Below, piece by piece: positions 15,556 through 23,714 of a stretch of 64,000 nt of DNA (position 1 is its first letter; each line of letters opens with the position of its first letter). The DNA lies in contig DKCJ01000006.1 in assembly GCA_002451465.1 (NCBI GenBank), forward strand, positions 14,861 through 78,860. Direction: 5' to 3'. The position numbers were made by a program, and so were the translations under genes. The stretch comes from Caryophanales bacterium UBA6877 (GTDB taxonomy: Bacteria > Bacillota_I > Bacilli_A > RFN20 > CAG-826). The notes below the pieces were generated by a model. It saw nothing but the letters and a program-made list of their open reading frames with translations, was not told where the DNA came from and did not search any database.

Positions 15556-17271
15556 ATGTCATACAAAGCTTTATACAATAAATATCGTAGTCAAACATTT
15601 GATGAAATAGTTGGTCAACAAGCAGTTGTTCAAACTTTAAAAAATGCTTTAGCACAAAACAAAATTGCTCATGCATATCTTTTTAGCGGGCCTAGAGGAA
15701 CAGGTAAAACTAGTATCGCTCGTCTTTTTGCTAAAGCCTTAAATTGTTCTGAGGGTCTTGGTCACCAATGTAATGTTTGTGATAATTGCATTCAAATAAG
15801 TGAAGGTCAACATCCTGATGTTATTGAAATAGATGCCGCAAGTAATTCAGGCGTTCAAGAAGTAAGAAATTTAATAGAAAGAGTTAAATATGCTCCTTTA
15901 AAAGGTCGTTATAAAGTTTATATCATCGATGAAGTCCATATGATGACAACAAGTGCATTTAATGCATTATTAAAAACTTTAGAAGAACCACCAGAGTTTG
16001 TAGTATTTATTTTATGTACTACCGAGCCTTACAAACTTCTTCCTACGATTTTATCTCGTTGCCAAAGATTTGAATTTAATAAAATAAGTGATGATGATTT
16101 AAAAAAATTAATATCAAGAGTTTTATCTGGCGAAAATGTAAAAGCAAACTTAGAAACAGTTAATTTAATTGTTGAACTAGCTAAAGGTGGCGCAAGAGAT
16201 GCTCTATCTATTCTTGACCAATTAATTGCTTTTTGTGGAAATGAAATTCGTGTTGAAGATATTCAAAAAGTATTTGGTTTAACTAGTATGGAAGAAAAAA
16301 TAACCCTTCTAGATGTTATCGCCAAAAAAGATACTTTGAGTTTGTTAAAAACATTTGAAGATCTTTTAAAAAGAAACGTTGATACTTCAAGATTAACTAA
16401 CGAACTTCTTTTTATGCTTAAAGATGCTCTTATTTATTCAAAAGTTCATTCAACAAATTTATTAACTGTCTTAAATGAAAACGAAGCAAAAGCTCTTTCT
16501 ATAGTATTTTCTTCAACTAAACTTTTATCAATGATTGATCTTTTATTAAAATGTCAAGTTGAATATAAAACAGCTTCCAACCCAAACTTCTTATTTGAAA
16601 TATATCTTTTAAAATTGGTTGACGCTAAAGATGAGTCAACTTTCACTCAAACTGAAGTCTCAAATAAACCTTTAGAAACAAATCATGAAACTAAAAAAGA
16701 AAAAGATATTAAGGAAATTATTAAAAAAGAAGAAAAAGAAAATAAACAAAGTAAAGAACCTCAAATTAAAACCATTGAAGATTTAAAAAATTTAAAACCA
16801 TTAATTAGTCAAACTGAAAAAGAAAAGCCTAGTAAAGAAGAAAAATCACCAATCGCAATTAAAGGCGAAACTTATAATCTTGATAACGATATCTTGTTAA
16901 AAATATTAGTTTTAGGTAATAAATCTTTAAGAGAAGAAATAACAAAACGTTGGGAATATTTAGATGCCTTTAAAAACGATAAAGATTACGGTCCATTTGC
17001 GATGTTATTAAAAGATGGTGCTCCATTTGTTATGACTCAAGACATCATGATTTTAAAATTTAATTATGAAAATGAAGCATTAAGATGTAACATAAAAGCC
17101 AACCAAGAAAAACTTGAGGAAGTAATGGAAAAACTTGTTGGAAAAAAGATTTTCATTTATGGTATTAATAGAAAAGTTTTAACAGATTTAACTCTTGAAT
17201 TTATAAATTTAAGAAAAGTCAATAAATTACCAAAACCTGAAGAAATTGGTAATATTACAATCGAAAGATAA
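15556..17271 (+). CDS. dnaX: DnaX, DNA polymerase III gamma/tau subunit
   Basis: Clamp-loader ATPase subunit that assembles the sliding clamp and holds the replicative polymerases. The 571-residue protein begins SYKALYNKYRSQTFDEIVGQ, has Walker A SGPRGTGKTS (about 45-54), four zinc-binding cysteines (CSEGLGHQCNVCDNC), the DEVHMM Walker B and the sensor segment TILSRCQRFEF. After a helical clamp-loader domain there is a Lys/Glu-rich linker (about 375-430) and a short C-terminal domain. The linker has A-rich runs but no canonical heptanucleotide for a gamma-type frameshift in frame. It is the first gene of the plus-strand replication/repair operon reaching to rsmI. Confidence 0.97.
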   Translation: MSYKALYNKYRSQTFDEIVGQQAVVQTLKNALAQNKIAHAYLFSGPRGTGKTSIARLFAKALNCSEGLGHQCNVCDNCIQISEGQHPDVIEIDAASNSGVQEVRNLIERVKYAPLKGRYKVYIIDEVHMMTTSAFNALLKTLEEPPEFVVFILCTTEPYKLLPTILSRCQRFEFNKISDDDLKKLISRVLSGENVKANLETVNLIVELAKGGARDALSILDQLIAFCGNEIRVEDIQKVFGLTSMEEKITLLDVIAKKDTLSLLKTFEDLLKRNVDTSRLTNELLFMLKDALIYSKVHSTNLLTVLNENEAKALSIVFSSTKLLSMIDLLLKCQVEYKTASNPNFLFEIYLLKLVDAKDESTFTQTEVSNKPLETNHETKKEKDIKEIIKKEEKENKQSKEPQIKTIEDLKNLKPLISQTEKEKPSKEEKSPIAIKGETYNLDNDILLKILVLGNKSLREEITKRWEYLDAFKNDKDYGPFAMLLKDGAPFVMTQDIMILKFNYENEALRCNIKANQEKLEEVMEKLVGKKIFIYGINRKVLTDLTLEFINLRKVNKLPKPEEIGNITIER

Positions 17272-17283
17272 GGAGATTATTTT

Positions 17284-17589
17284 ATGAATATGCAACAAAT
17301 GATTCAAGCAATGCAAAAAGCTCAAAGAGAATTTAATAAAGAATATGCAAAGCTTGAGAAAAAAGAATTTAAAGGAAACGCTAATGGCGCTGTTGAAGTT
17401 ACAGTAACCGGTGACTTATCACTTAAATCAATCAACATTCTTGATGATTCTTTATTATCTAAAGAAAATAAAGAAGAATTAGAAGATATGATTTGTCTTG
17501 CCTATAAAAAATGCCAAGAACAAATCAATCAAGAAAGCGAAGCAATTTCTGCAAAATTTAAGCAAGGAACTGGAGGAATGATGTTCTAA
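17284..17589 (+). CDS. ybaB: YbaB/EbfC-family nucleoid-associated protein
   Basis: A 101-residue DNA-binding protein of the YbaB/EbfC family that forms a tweezers-shaped dimer and is nearly always encoded between dnaX and recR, as here. It begins with MQQMIQAMQKAQREF and carries the typical GNANGAVEVTVTGDLSLKSI strand region and the CLAYKKCQEQ helix, ending GTGGMMF. An AAGGAG site precedes the ATG by eight bases. Its stop overlaps the recR start (TAATG), so expression of the two is coupled. Confidence 0.95.
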   Translation: MNMQQMIQAMQKAQREFNKEYAKLEKKEFKGNANGAVEVTVTGDLSLKSINILDDSLLSKENKEELEDMICLAYKKCQEQINQESEAISAKFKQGTGGMMF

Positions 17590-18188
17590 TGAAAGAACTC
17601 CCTTCATTAAATAAATTAATTGATGCCTTTAAATCTTTTCCTTCAATAGGAAGTAAAACCGCTGAAAGAATGGCTTATAGCCTTCTCAACATGGATGAAG
17701 AAAACGTTAATAATTTATTAAAAGCCATAAGTGATGCAAAACATGAAATTCATGCTTGCCCTATTTGTGGTTTATTAACTGAAGAAGATAAATGCTCTAT
17801 TTGTAAAGATCCAAATAGAGATCATTCAATTTGTATTGTTTTATCAGATGCAAAAGACGTTTATAACTTTGAAAAATTAAATAATTATCATGGTGTATAC
17901 CATGTCTTGAATGGCGTAATTTCTTCACTTCATGGAGTAGGTCCAGATGATTTAAGAATCAAAGAACTTATTAAAAGAATTGATGATGAAAAAATAAAAG
18001 AAATCGTTATTGCTACTAATCCAACTCTTGAAGGAGAAACCACCGCGCTTTATATTGCACGAATTTTAAAAGATAAGAATGTAAAAGTATCTAGACTTGC
18101 TTATGGTTTACCTGCTGGTGGTCATTTAGAATATGTAGATGAATTAACCATTGAAAAAGCTCTAGATAATCGTACAAATATCAAATAG
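17589..18188 (+). CDS. recR: RecR, recombination mediator
   Basis: RecR acts with RecO (and RecF) to load RecA at single-strand gaps. The 199-residue protein has the N-terminal helix-hairpin-helix (FPSIGSKTAERMAYSLL), the C4 zinc finger (CPICGLLTEEDKCSICKD, residues about 57-74), and a Toprim domain with VLSDAKDVYNFE and the TNPTLEGETTALYI motif, ending with LAYGLPAGGHLEYVDELT. Length and motifs are complete. It is translationally coupled to ybaB through a TAATG junction. Confidence 0.97.
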   Translation: MKELPSLNKLIDAFKSFPSIGSKTAERMAYSLLNMDEENVNNLLKAISDAKHEIHACPICGLLTEEDKCSICKDPNRDHSICIVLSDAKDVYNFEKLNNYHGVYHVLNGVISSLHGVGPDDLRIKELIKRIDDEKIKEIVIATNPTLEGETTALYIARILKDKNVKVSRLAYGLPAGGHLEYVDELTIEKALDNRTNIK

Positions 18189-18198
18189 GAGACAGAAT

Positions 18199-18825
18199 AT
18201 GTTTATTACCTTTGAAGGTGTTGAAGGATGTGGAAAATCTTCCATATTAGCTCGCGTATATGAAACATTACTTAAAGAAGGTTATCCTATCATTTCAACA
18301 AGAGAACCTGGTGGAGTAAAAATCGCTGAAGAAATTCGTAATATTTTGCTCAATAAAGAAAATACGATGATGGATAAAAGAACTGAGGCTTTACTTTTTG
18401 CAGCAAGTAGAAGACAACATCTAGTTGAAAAAGTGTGGCCTGCACTTAAAGAAAATAAAATCGTTATTTGCGATCGTTTCGTCGACTCTTCTTTAGCCTA
18501 TCAAGGCGCTGGCGATGGAATTGGTGTCGATGAAGTTTTAAAAATAAATTTATTTGCCATTGAAAATACTTTTCCTGATTTAACAATATTATTTGATATT
18601 GATCCAGAAATTGGTTTAGCAAGAATCAATAAGAACGCAAATCGTGAAGTTAATCGTTTAGATGTTAAAGAAATTGAGTTTTATAGAACAATTAGAAATT
18701 GTTTTTTAGATTTATCGGTTAAATATAAAAATCGATATGTGGTAATAGATGCAAGCAAGGACTTTGAAACTGTTTATAACACTGTTTTAAATATTATTAA
18801 GAATAAATTAAATGGATTACACTAA
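18199..18825 (+). CDS. tmk: Thymidylate kinase
   Basis: Phosphorylates dTMP to dTDP. The 208-residue protein has the P-loop FEGVEGCGKSS (about 4-14), the TREPGGVKIAEEIR substrate segment, the DRF motif in VICDRFVDSSLAYQGAG, and a LID region (INKNANREVNRLD). An AGGAG site precedes the start. The final 14 bases overlap holB. It belongs to the conserved recR-tmk-holB order. Confidence 0.96.
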   Translation: MFITFEGVEGCGKSSILARVYETLLKEGYPIISTREPGGVKIAEEIRNILLNKENTMMDKRTEALLFAASRRQHLVEKVWPALKENKIVICDRFVDSSLAYQGAGDGIGVDEVLKINLFAIENTFPDLTILFDIDPEIGLARINKNANREVNRLDVKEIEFYRTIRNCFLDLSVKYKNRYVVIDASKDFETVYNTVLNIIKNKLNGLH

Positions 18826-19789
18826 TTATTTAAAAGAAAAACAACCTATCGCTTATAAGGTTTTTGAAAACGCATTGAAAAATAATCGAATTTTTCATGC
18901 CTATCTTTTAAGTGGAGAATCTGGGACACCTCTTCTTGAAATTGCTAAATTTTTAGCAAAATCTTTAGTTTGTCTAAATCCTACACCTTTTGCGTGTTGT
19001 AAATGTCAAAATTGTGAGCGTATAGAAAAAGAAATATATGGTGATTTAATAATTATTGATGGTAAAAAAGGCTACATACATAAAGAAGATGTTCAAAGAA
19101 TAAACGAAGAATTTTCGAAGACTTCTTTAGAAAAAAATGGTAAAAAAATTTATATAATTAATTTAGTTGAAAACATGATGGCAGATTCTGTTAATGCTCT
19201 ACTTAAGTTTTTAGAAGAACCAAGCGAAGATACCTATGCTTTTTTAACAACTGAAAACGAGTTTAGAGTCTTGCCAACTATTTTATCTAGAACAGAAATT
19301 GTTAAATTTAATTTATTAGATAAAAAGGATTTAATTGAAGAAAGTATAAAAATTGGCGTTGATCCGCTTGATGCCGAACTTCTTTCGAATTTTTATAACG
19401 ATAGTTCTACTATTAAAGAAGAAGCAAAAAATGAAGATTACCAATCCATTAAAAACGATGTTTTAAGTTTATTTGAATATTTAGATGATAAAAATAGATT
19501 AAAATATTTTTTCGAGAATAACTTTTGTAAAAAAATAAAAACTTCTCAAAGTGCTAGATTATTTATTGATATATTAATTTTTATATTCAAAGAAAGTTAT
19601 GTTTTTAGTATAGAAAAAGAGACTATATATAAAAATTTTAGCGAATTATTTGTAAAACTTAATAAAAAATATGCGGAAATTGATGCAAAAATTATCTCTT
19701 TAATGGATAGCAGGAATGAAATTAACTATAATATAAACATGAATTTATTATTAATGCATATTTTAAATTCAATTTTATTAAAAGATTAA
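18812..19789 (+). CDS. holB: HolB, DNA polymerase III delta-prime subunit
   Basis: Clamp-loader subunit paired with DnaX and HolA. The 325-residue protein has the degenerate nucleotide-binding site (LLSGESGTPLLEIA, not a functional Walker A), the zinc-binding cysteines CCKCQNCERI near residue 70, the KIYIINLVENMMADSVNALLKFLEEPSED block, and the sensor segment LPTILSRTEIVKF. The C-terminal third is divergent and Lys-rich, as in many low-GC species. It overlaps tmk by 14 bases. Confidence 0.92.
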   Translation: MDYTNYLKEKQPIAYKVFENALKNNRIFHAYLLSGESGTPLLEIAKFLAKSLVCLNPTPFACCKCQNCERIEKEIYGDLIIIDGKKGYIHKEDVQRINEEFSKTSLEKNGKKIYIINLVENMMADSVNALLKFLEEPSEDTYAFLTTENEFRVLPTILSRTEIVKFNLLDKKDLIEESIKIGVDPLDAELLSNFYNDSSTIKEEAKNEDYQSIKNDVLSLFEYLDDKNRLKYFFENNFCKKIKTSQSARLFIDILIFIFKESYVFSIEKETIYKNFSELFVKLNKKYAEIDAKIISLMDSRNEINYNINMNLLLMHILNSILLKD

Positions 19790-19798
19790 GGAACCACT

Positions 19799-20599
19799 AT
19801 GGAAAAAATATATATCACTGTATCATTTCAAAACACAAAGAAAAGCTATTTCTTTTATACAATAGATAAAACAATTGTTCCAGGCGATAAAGTATTAGTT
19901 GAAACTGTCGTTGGAAAAGAATTAGGAACTGTTAGTGCCGTAAATATCTCAATAAATAACCACGAATATACAAAAGAAATCAAACCAATAATATCAAAAG
20001 CATCGGCTCAAGATATTAAAATCGCTGCTGCAAACGCAAAACTTGCTTTAAAAGCTAACGAAATTTTTGAAAGAGCTATTGAAAACCTGAAACTCGATAT
20101 GAAATTAATTTCGAGTGAATATACTTTTGACTGCTCAAAAATTCTTTTTGTTTACGCAAGTGATGACCGTGTTGATTTTAGAGATTTATTAAAAATATTA
20201 GCTGCTGAGTTAAGATGTAGAATCGAATTACGACAAATTAATTCGAGGGAGAGAGCCCAACAAATTGGTGGTATTGGTGTTTGTGGACTTCCACTTTGTT
20301 GTACAACTTTTTTCCGAACATTCGAAGGAATATCCCTTAATCGTGCAAAAAATCAAATGCTTGCTATTAATATTCCTAAATTAAGTGGACAATGTGGAAA
20401 ATTAATGTGTTGTTTAAAGTATGAAGATGACTTATACACTCAAGAAAAACAAAAATTCCCTAAACTTGGTTCAAAAGTTTCATATAATGGCCAAGAATAT
20501 AAACTTACAAGTTTCAATATTTTCACAAAAATATGCACAATTCAAAATGATGAAGATGTCGAATTTGTTGAACTTAAAGAACTTAAAGTGAGAAAATAA
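19799..20599 (+). CDS. ricT: RicT/YaaT, PSP1-domain protein
   Basis: A 266-residue PSP1-domain protein. In Bacillus subtilis RicT (YaaT) joins RicA and RicF in an Fe-S-containing complex that stimulates RNase Y processing and affects sporulation and competence. The cysteine-rich signature GIGVCGLPLCCTTF followed by SGQCGKLMCCLKYE (about 157-205) and the DFRDLLKILAAELRCRIELRQI segment are clear. The dnaX-to-rsmI cluster normally carries this gene followed by yabA; here yabA is missing and rsmI follows two bases later. An AAGGA site precedes the ATG. Confidence 0.93.
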   Translation: MEKIYITVSFQNTKKSYFFYTIDKTIVPGDKVLVETVVGKELGTVSAVNISINNHEYTKEIKPIISKASAQDIKIAAANAKLALKANEIFERAIENLKLDMKLISSEYTFDCSKILFVYASDDRVDFRDLLKILAAELRCRIELRQINSRERAQQIGGIGVCGLPLCCTTFFRTFEGISLNRAKNQMLAINIPKLSGQCGKLMCCLKYEDDLYTQEKQKFPKLGSKVSYNGQEYKLTSFNIFTKICTIQNDEDVEFVELKELKVRK

Positions 20600-20601
20600 A
20601 T

Positions 20602-21414
20602 ATGTATGGAAAATTATATTTAGTTCCTTCGCCTCTTGGAAATCTAGATGATATTTCTATAAGACAAAAAAATGTCTTAAATATGGTTGATTTTGTAGCT
20701 TGTGAAGACACAAGAAATACCACAAAATTATTAAATATTTTAGGCATTAAAAAGGCATGTATTTCATGTCACGAACATAACGAAACTACTTCCTCTTCTT
20801 TAATAATCAAAGAAATTAAAAATGGAAAAAACGTTGCTTATTTAAGTGATGCTGGTTATCCATGCATTAGTGATCCTGGATTTTTGCTTACAAAAAAATG
20901 TATTGAAAACAACATAACTATCGTGCCCCTTTCTGGTGCTAGCGCTTTTTTAAATGGTTTAGTTGGAAGTGGGATTGATGCTTCACATTTTTTATTTTAT
21001 GGTTTTTTAGAAAGCAAACAATCAGTAAGAATTCAAGAATTAAATAAATTAAAAAAATTACCATATACTATATTATTTTATGAAGCTCCTCATAGACTTA
21101 TTGAAACTATAAACGATATTTATAGTGTTTTTGGTGACCGTAAAATATGCATATGCCGAGAGTTAACAAAAATTCACGAAGAATTTATAAGAACAACCAC
21201 TAAAGAATTCAAAGATAAGCCTTTAGAACTTAAAGGAGAAATGGTAATTGTTGTTGATAAATTTGAAGAAAAAGAAAAAGAAATTGATTCAAAAACAATA
21301 ATAGAAAAAGTGAATCAACTTGTTGAAAGTGGATTAACAAAAAAAGACGCTATAACAAGCGTCTCGATATTACTCAATATTCCAAAAAACATCATTAAAA
21401 AATTGTTTTTCTAA
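20602..21414 (+). CDS. rsmI: RsmI, 16S rRNA 2'-O-methyltransferase
   Basis: Methylates the ribose of C1402 in 16S rRNA with S-adenosylmethionine. The tetrapyrrole-methylase fold is shown by KLYLVPSPLGNLDDISIR at the N-terminus, CEDTRNT, CHEHNE, the DAGYPCISDPGF motif, and LFYEAPHRL. The 270-residue length is normal. It is the last gene of the dnaX operon. It converges on the PII-like gene, overlapping tail to tail by four bases, and its last 25 codons contain the minus-strand terminator of that neighbour. Confidence 0.96.
   Translation: MYGKLYLVPSPLGNLDDISIRQKNVLNMVDFVACEDTRNTTKLLNILGIKKACISCHEHNETTSSSLIIKEIKNGKNVAYLSDAGYPCISDPGFLLTKKCIENNITIVPLSGASAFLNGLVGSGIDASHFLFYGFLESKQSVRIQELNKLKKLPYTILFYEAPHRLIETINDIYSVFGDRKICICRELTKIHEEFIRTTTKEFKDKPLELKGEMVIVVDKFEEKEKEIDSKTIIEKVNQLVESGLTKKDAITSVSILLNIPKNIIKKLFF
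21338..21364 (-). terminator. Terminator of the PII-DUF1538 operon, inside the rsmI coding region
   Basis: On the minus strand AGACGCT pairs with AGCGTCT around a 6-nt loop and is followed by seven T residues, a canonical intrinsic terminator 47 nt beyond the PII gene stop. On the plus strand the same bases encode rsmI codons (KKDAITSV), so both functions share the sequence. Confidence 0.8.
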
Positions 21415-21731
21415 TTTTCTTCTTCACCCATAAGACCAACTGAATCACTAACTGGTAAAGCAAAGGCAATACCTTGACCTTTGGTATTAAGTCCACACTC
21501 TTTTCCTATAGCAAGTAAGATTTTTTCTTTTTCGTCTTCTTTTACTAAGATTAAAACTAACTCTTTATCAGGTTTTATAACTACACCATAAAATTTTTCA
21601 ATTTCATCATTGCCTGTTCCACGAGCACCAATTACTGTTCCGCCACGAGCGCCATTTTCTCTTGCTGCACTCATTACCAGATCGCTATAACCTTTATCAA
21701 CAATGCAACAAATTAACACATATTTATCCAT
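21411..21731 (-). CDS. PII-family signalling protein (first of two)
   Basis: About 106 residues in the GlnB/GlnK ferredoxin-like fold. The N-terminal strand DKYVLICCIVDKGYSDLVMSAA, the glycine-rich ARGGTVIGARGTG segment in the nucleotide-binding loop region, and the C-terminal GQGIAFALPVSDSVGL are PII-like. PII proteins form trimers that sense ATP/ADP and metabolites and then bind a target, often a membrane transporter. The ATG at 21731 with AGGAGA is preferred over an upstream start. It is the last gene of a three-gene operon with a second PII-like protein and a DUF1538 membrane protein, which suggests the latter is its target. The ligand is unknown and no glutamine or ammonium genes are nearby. 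Confidence 0.85.
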   Translation of the reverse strand: MDKYVLICCIVDKGYSDLVMSAARENGARGGTVIGARGTGNDEIEKFYGVVIKPDKELVLILVKEDEKEKILLAIGKECGLNTKGQGIAFALPVSDSVGLMGEEEN

Positions 21732-21732
21732 A

Positions 21733-22170
21733 TTATTTTCTCCTATTTTGTCTTGTATTTGTAATAAATCTATAAGCAAATACACTAATCATTGAATCAA
21801 CCGGAACCGCAAAGGCAATTCCTTTTGCAGCTCGCGAAACTTTAAATCTTTCTTTACAAATTTTTAAGTAATTATCAATTTCATCACTTTTTACTAGGCA
21901 AATTACTACATCTTTTTTATCTTCACCAATACCTAATATATGCTTTAAATCATCAGTTGCAGTACCCTTACCATAAGAGAGAAAAGCACAACTTACTCCA
22001 AGTTCTTTAAAAGCGTCTAAAAAATAGTTGCCTTGATATTTATTAACAATAACAAACAATAATTTTAATGGTTTTATAAGATATTGTTCATCGTAAGCTT
22101 TATTTATGGTGCTTTTATTAACTTTAGAGGTATTAGATGCTTTTTTATCTTTAAATAATTTATTTTTCAT
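21733..22170 (-). CDS. PII-like protein (second of two)
   Basis: A 145-residue protein with a positively charged, disordered-looking 35-residue N-terminus, then a PII-like domain: PLKLLFVIVNKYQGNYFLDAF, SCAFLSYGKGTATDDLKHILGIG, VVICLVKSDEI and the C-terminal AAKGIAFAVPVDSMISVF, which parallels the GQGIAFALPVSDSV strand of its neighbour. It is more divergent than the first protein and probably a paralogue with its own role; a heterotrimer is possible. GGAGGT precedes the ATG. It overlaps the DUF1538 gene by 11 bases and is followed one base later by the other PII gene. Confidence 0.78.
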   Translation of the reverse strand: MKNKLFKDKKASNTSKVNKSTINKAYDEQYLIKPLKLLFVIVNKYQGNYFLDAFKELGVSCAFLSYGKGTATDDLKHILGIGEDKKDVVICLVKSDEIDNYLKICKERFKVSRAAKGIAFAVPVDSMISVFAYRFITNTRQNRRK

Positions 22171-23713
22171 TATCTACCTCCATATTAAAATGAATGACTT
22201 GTAAATCATCAGAACTAAGTATATTTTTTCTCGCTTTACTATAAATAATTGCAGTTCTTATAACGGCATATAATCCCATAAACTCAACAACGACAACTGG
22301 CATAACAGCAATCATCCCAATTACTCCAAATCCACTACTATCATTATCAATTTGACTTGCTACACCTAAAACAAATGGCAAAACAAAAGAAGAGGCCATA
22401 AGTCCACTAGCAACTTGACCAGCATCGAACGCAATTGCTGTATAAATATCAGGTACAATCCATGATAACAAGAAAATAAAACTATATAGTGGAATAACTA
22501 AATATAATAAATTAATGGAATAAATAACACGAATAATTGAGATTAAAATAGCTAAGGAAACACCAATTGCTAAGGCAATTAACATCTTCTTTTTAGAAAT
22601 AACGCCATTTGAAATTTCTTCAACTTGGGTAGATAAAATTTGAACACCAGGCTCCGCCATAACAATTGCTAGACCAAAGAGAACTGCTAAAACACAAATA
22701 ATTGGAATATCTTGACTATTTTTTCCAAGCCCAACCCCAATATTATTACTCACTGATATAAAACCAAAATTTGCCCCAGTAAGAAAAATAATTAAACCTA
22801 CATAAGCAAAAATATATCCGACTAAAATCTTTAATAATTCGTTCTTTGGAAGTTTAATCATAATTGTTTGATAGATCATGAAAAATATAATAATTGGGAA
22901 AAAAGCAATACTAACTGATACAAAAGAATCAAATAATGTATCTAAAAGAGCTTTTAAAGAAATATCACTTACAAAGTGTGGCGAATTAATTACAGGTTTT
23001 AAAAACAAACCTAAAAGCATAACACTTACCACTGGACCAAGAGAACACATAGCAGTAACACCAAATGAATCACTTGTTGAATCTTTACCACCATGAACAC
23101 CAGCTATACCAACACCAAAAGCAATAAAAAATGGAACAGTTATTGGTCCAGTAACTACTGCACCACTATCAAATGATAAATCAATAATTGGACCATCTTT
23201 ATCACCAAATAATGCAGCAATTCCAAAAACTATTAAATAAAAAAACATGTACCACATTTTGAGTGGCTTTTGAAACATAATTCTTATAAAACCTAAAACA
23301 AAAAACACTCCACATCCAACCCCAACGCAAATTTTAAATATTATTGGATTTATTGAAGAATTAGGTACGTAAGAGGTAAGAACACTTACATCAGGTTCGG
23401 CTATTGCAATTAATGTGCCTAATAAAACCATTAAAACGATAACCAACAACAAACTTTTTTGCTTAGCAAAACTTGCGCCTAAATACTTACCTGTTTCACC
23501 TAAGGCGTTATCAGCACCTATACTAAATAAACCCATTCCAACCATTAAGGCAAGTGAAGACAATAAAAAAACTATATATATCTCGGTATTTAAAAAATTC
23601 TCTCCAAAATAATTGGTAAAAAACTGAATAAAAAATAAGCCAGTTACAATAAGTACAATTGGAATAACTGCTATAAAAGCGCCTAAGAATTTTTTAAATA
23701 ACGTTTTAATCAT
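22160..23713 (-). CDS. DUF1538 membrane protein with internal duplication
   Basis: A 517-residue polytopic membrane protein of the DUF1538 family, with about 12 to 14 hydrophobic segments. Two halves are clearly related: IAEPDVSVL (residues 105-112) matches MAEPGVQIL (352-360), FDSGAVVTG (181-189) matches FDAGQVASG (429-437), and FGVTAMCSLGPVVSVMLLG (217-235) matches FGVIGMIAVMPVVVVEFMG (462-480). Such pseudo-symmetry is typical of transporters. The transported substrate is unknown. Direct coupling to two PII-like genes supports a PII-controlled transporter, by analogy with AmtB-GlnK; that is inference. It has a GGAGA site. Confidence 0.85.
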   Translation of the reverse strand: MIKTLFKKFLGAFIAVIPIVLIVTGLFFIQFFTNYFGENFLNTEIYIVFLLSSLALMVGMGLFSIGADNALGETGKYLGASFAKQKSLLLVIVLMVLLGTLIAIAEPDVSVLTSYVPNSSINPIIFKICVGVGCGVFFVLGFIRIMFQKPLKMWYMFFYLIVFGIAALFGDKDGPIIDLSFDSGAVVTGPITVPFFIAFGVGIAGVHGGKDSTSDSFGVTAMCSLGPVVSVMLLGLFLKPVINSPHFVSDISLKALLDTLFDSFVSVSIAFFPIIIFFMIYQTIMIKLPKNELLKILVGYIFAYVGLIIFLTGANFGFISVSNNIGVGLGKNSQDIPIICVLAVLFGLAIVMAEPGVQILSTQVEEISNGVISKKKMLIALAIGVSLAILISIIRVIYSINLLYLVIPLYSFIFLLSWIVPDIYTAIAFDAGQVASGLMASSFVLPFVLGVASQIDNDSSGFGVIGMIAVMPVVVVEFMGLYAVIRTAIIYSKARKNILSSDDLQVIHFNMEVDNEK

Positions 23714-23714
23714 T

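Noticed and set aside
16680..16760. DnaX gamma-type -1 frameshift in the A-rich linker
   Set aside because: The A runs are in phase as AAA AAA GAA preceded by T, not as the slippery A-AAA-AAG heptamer, and no stimulatory hairpin is evident.
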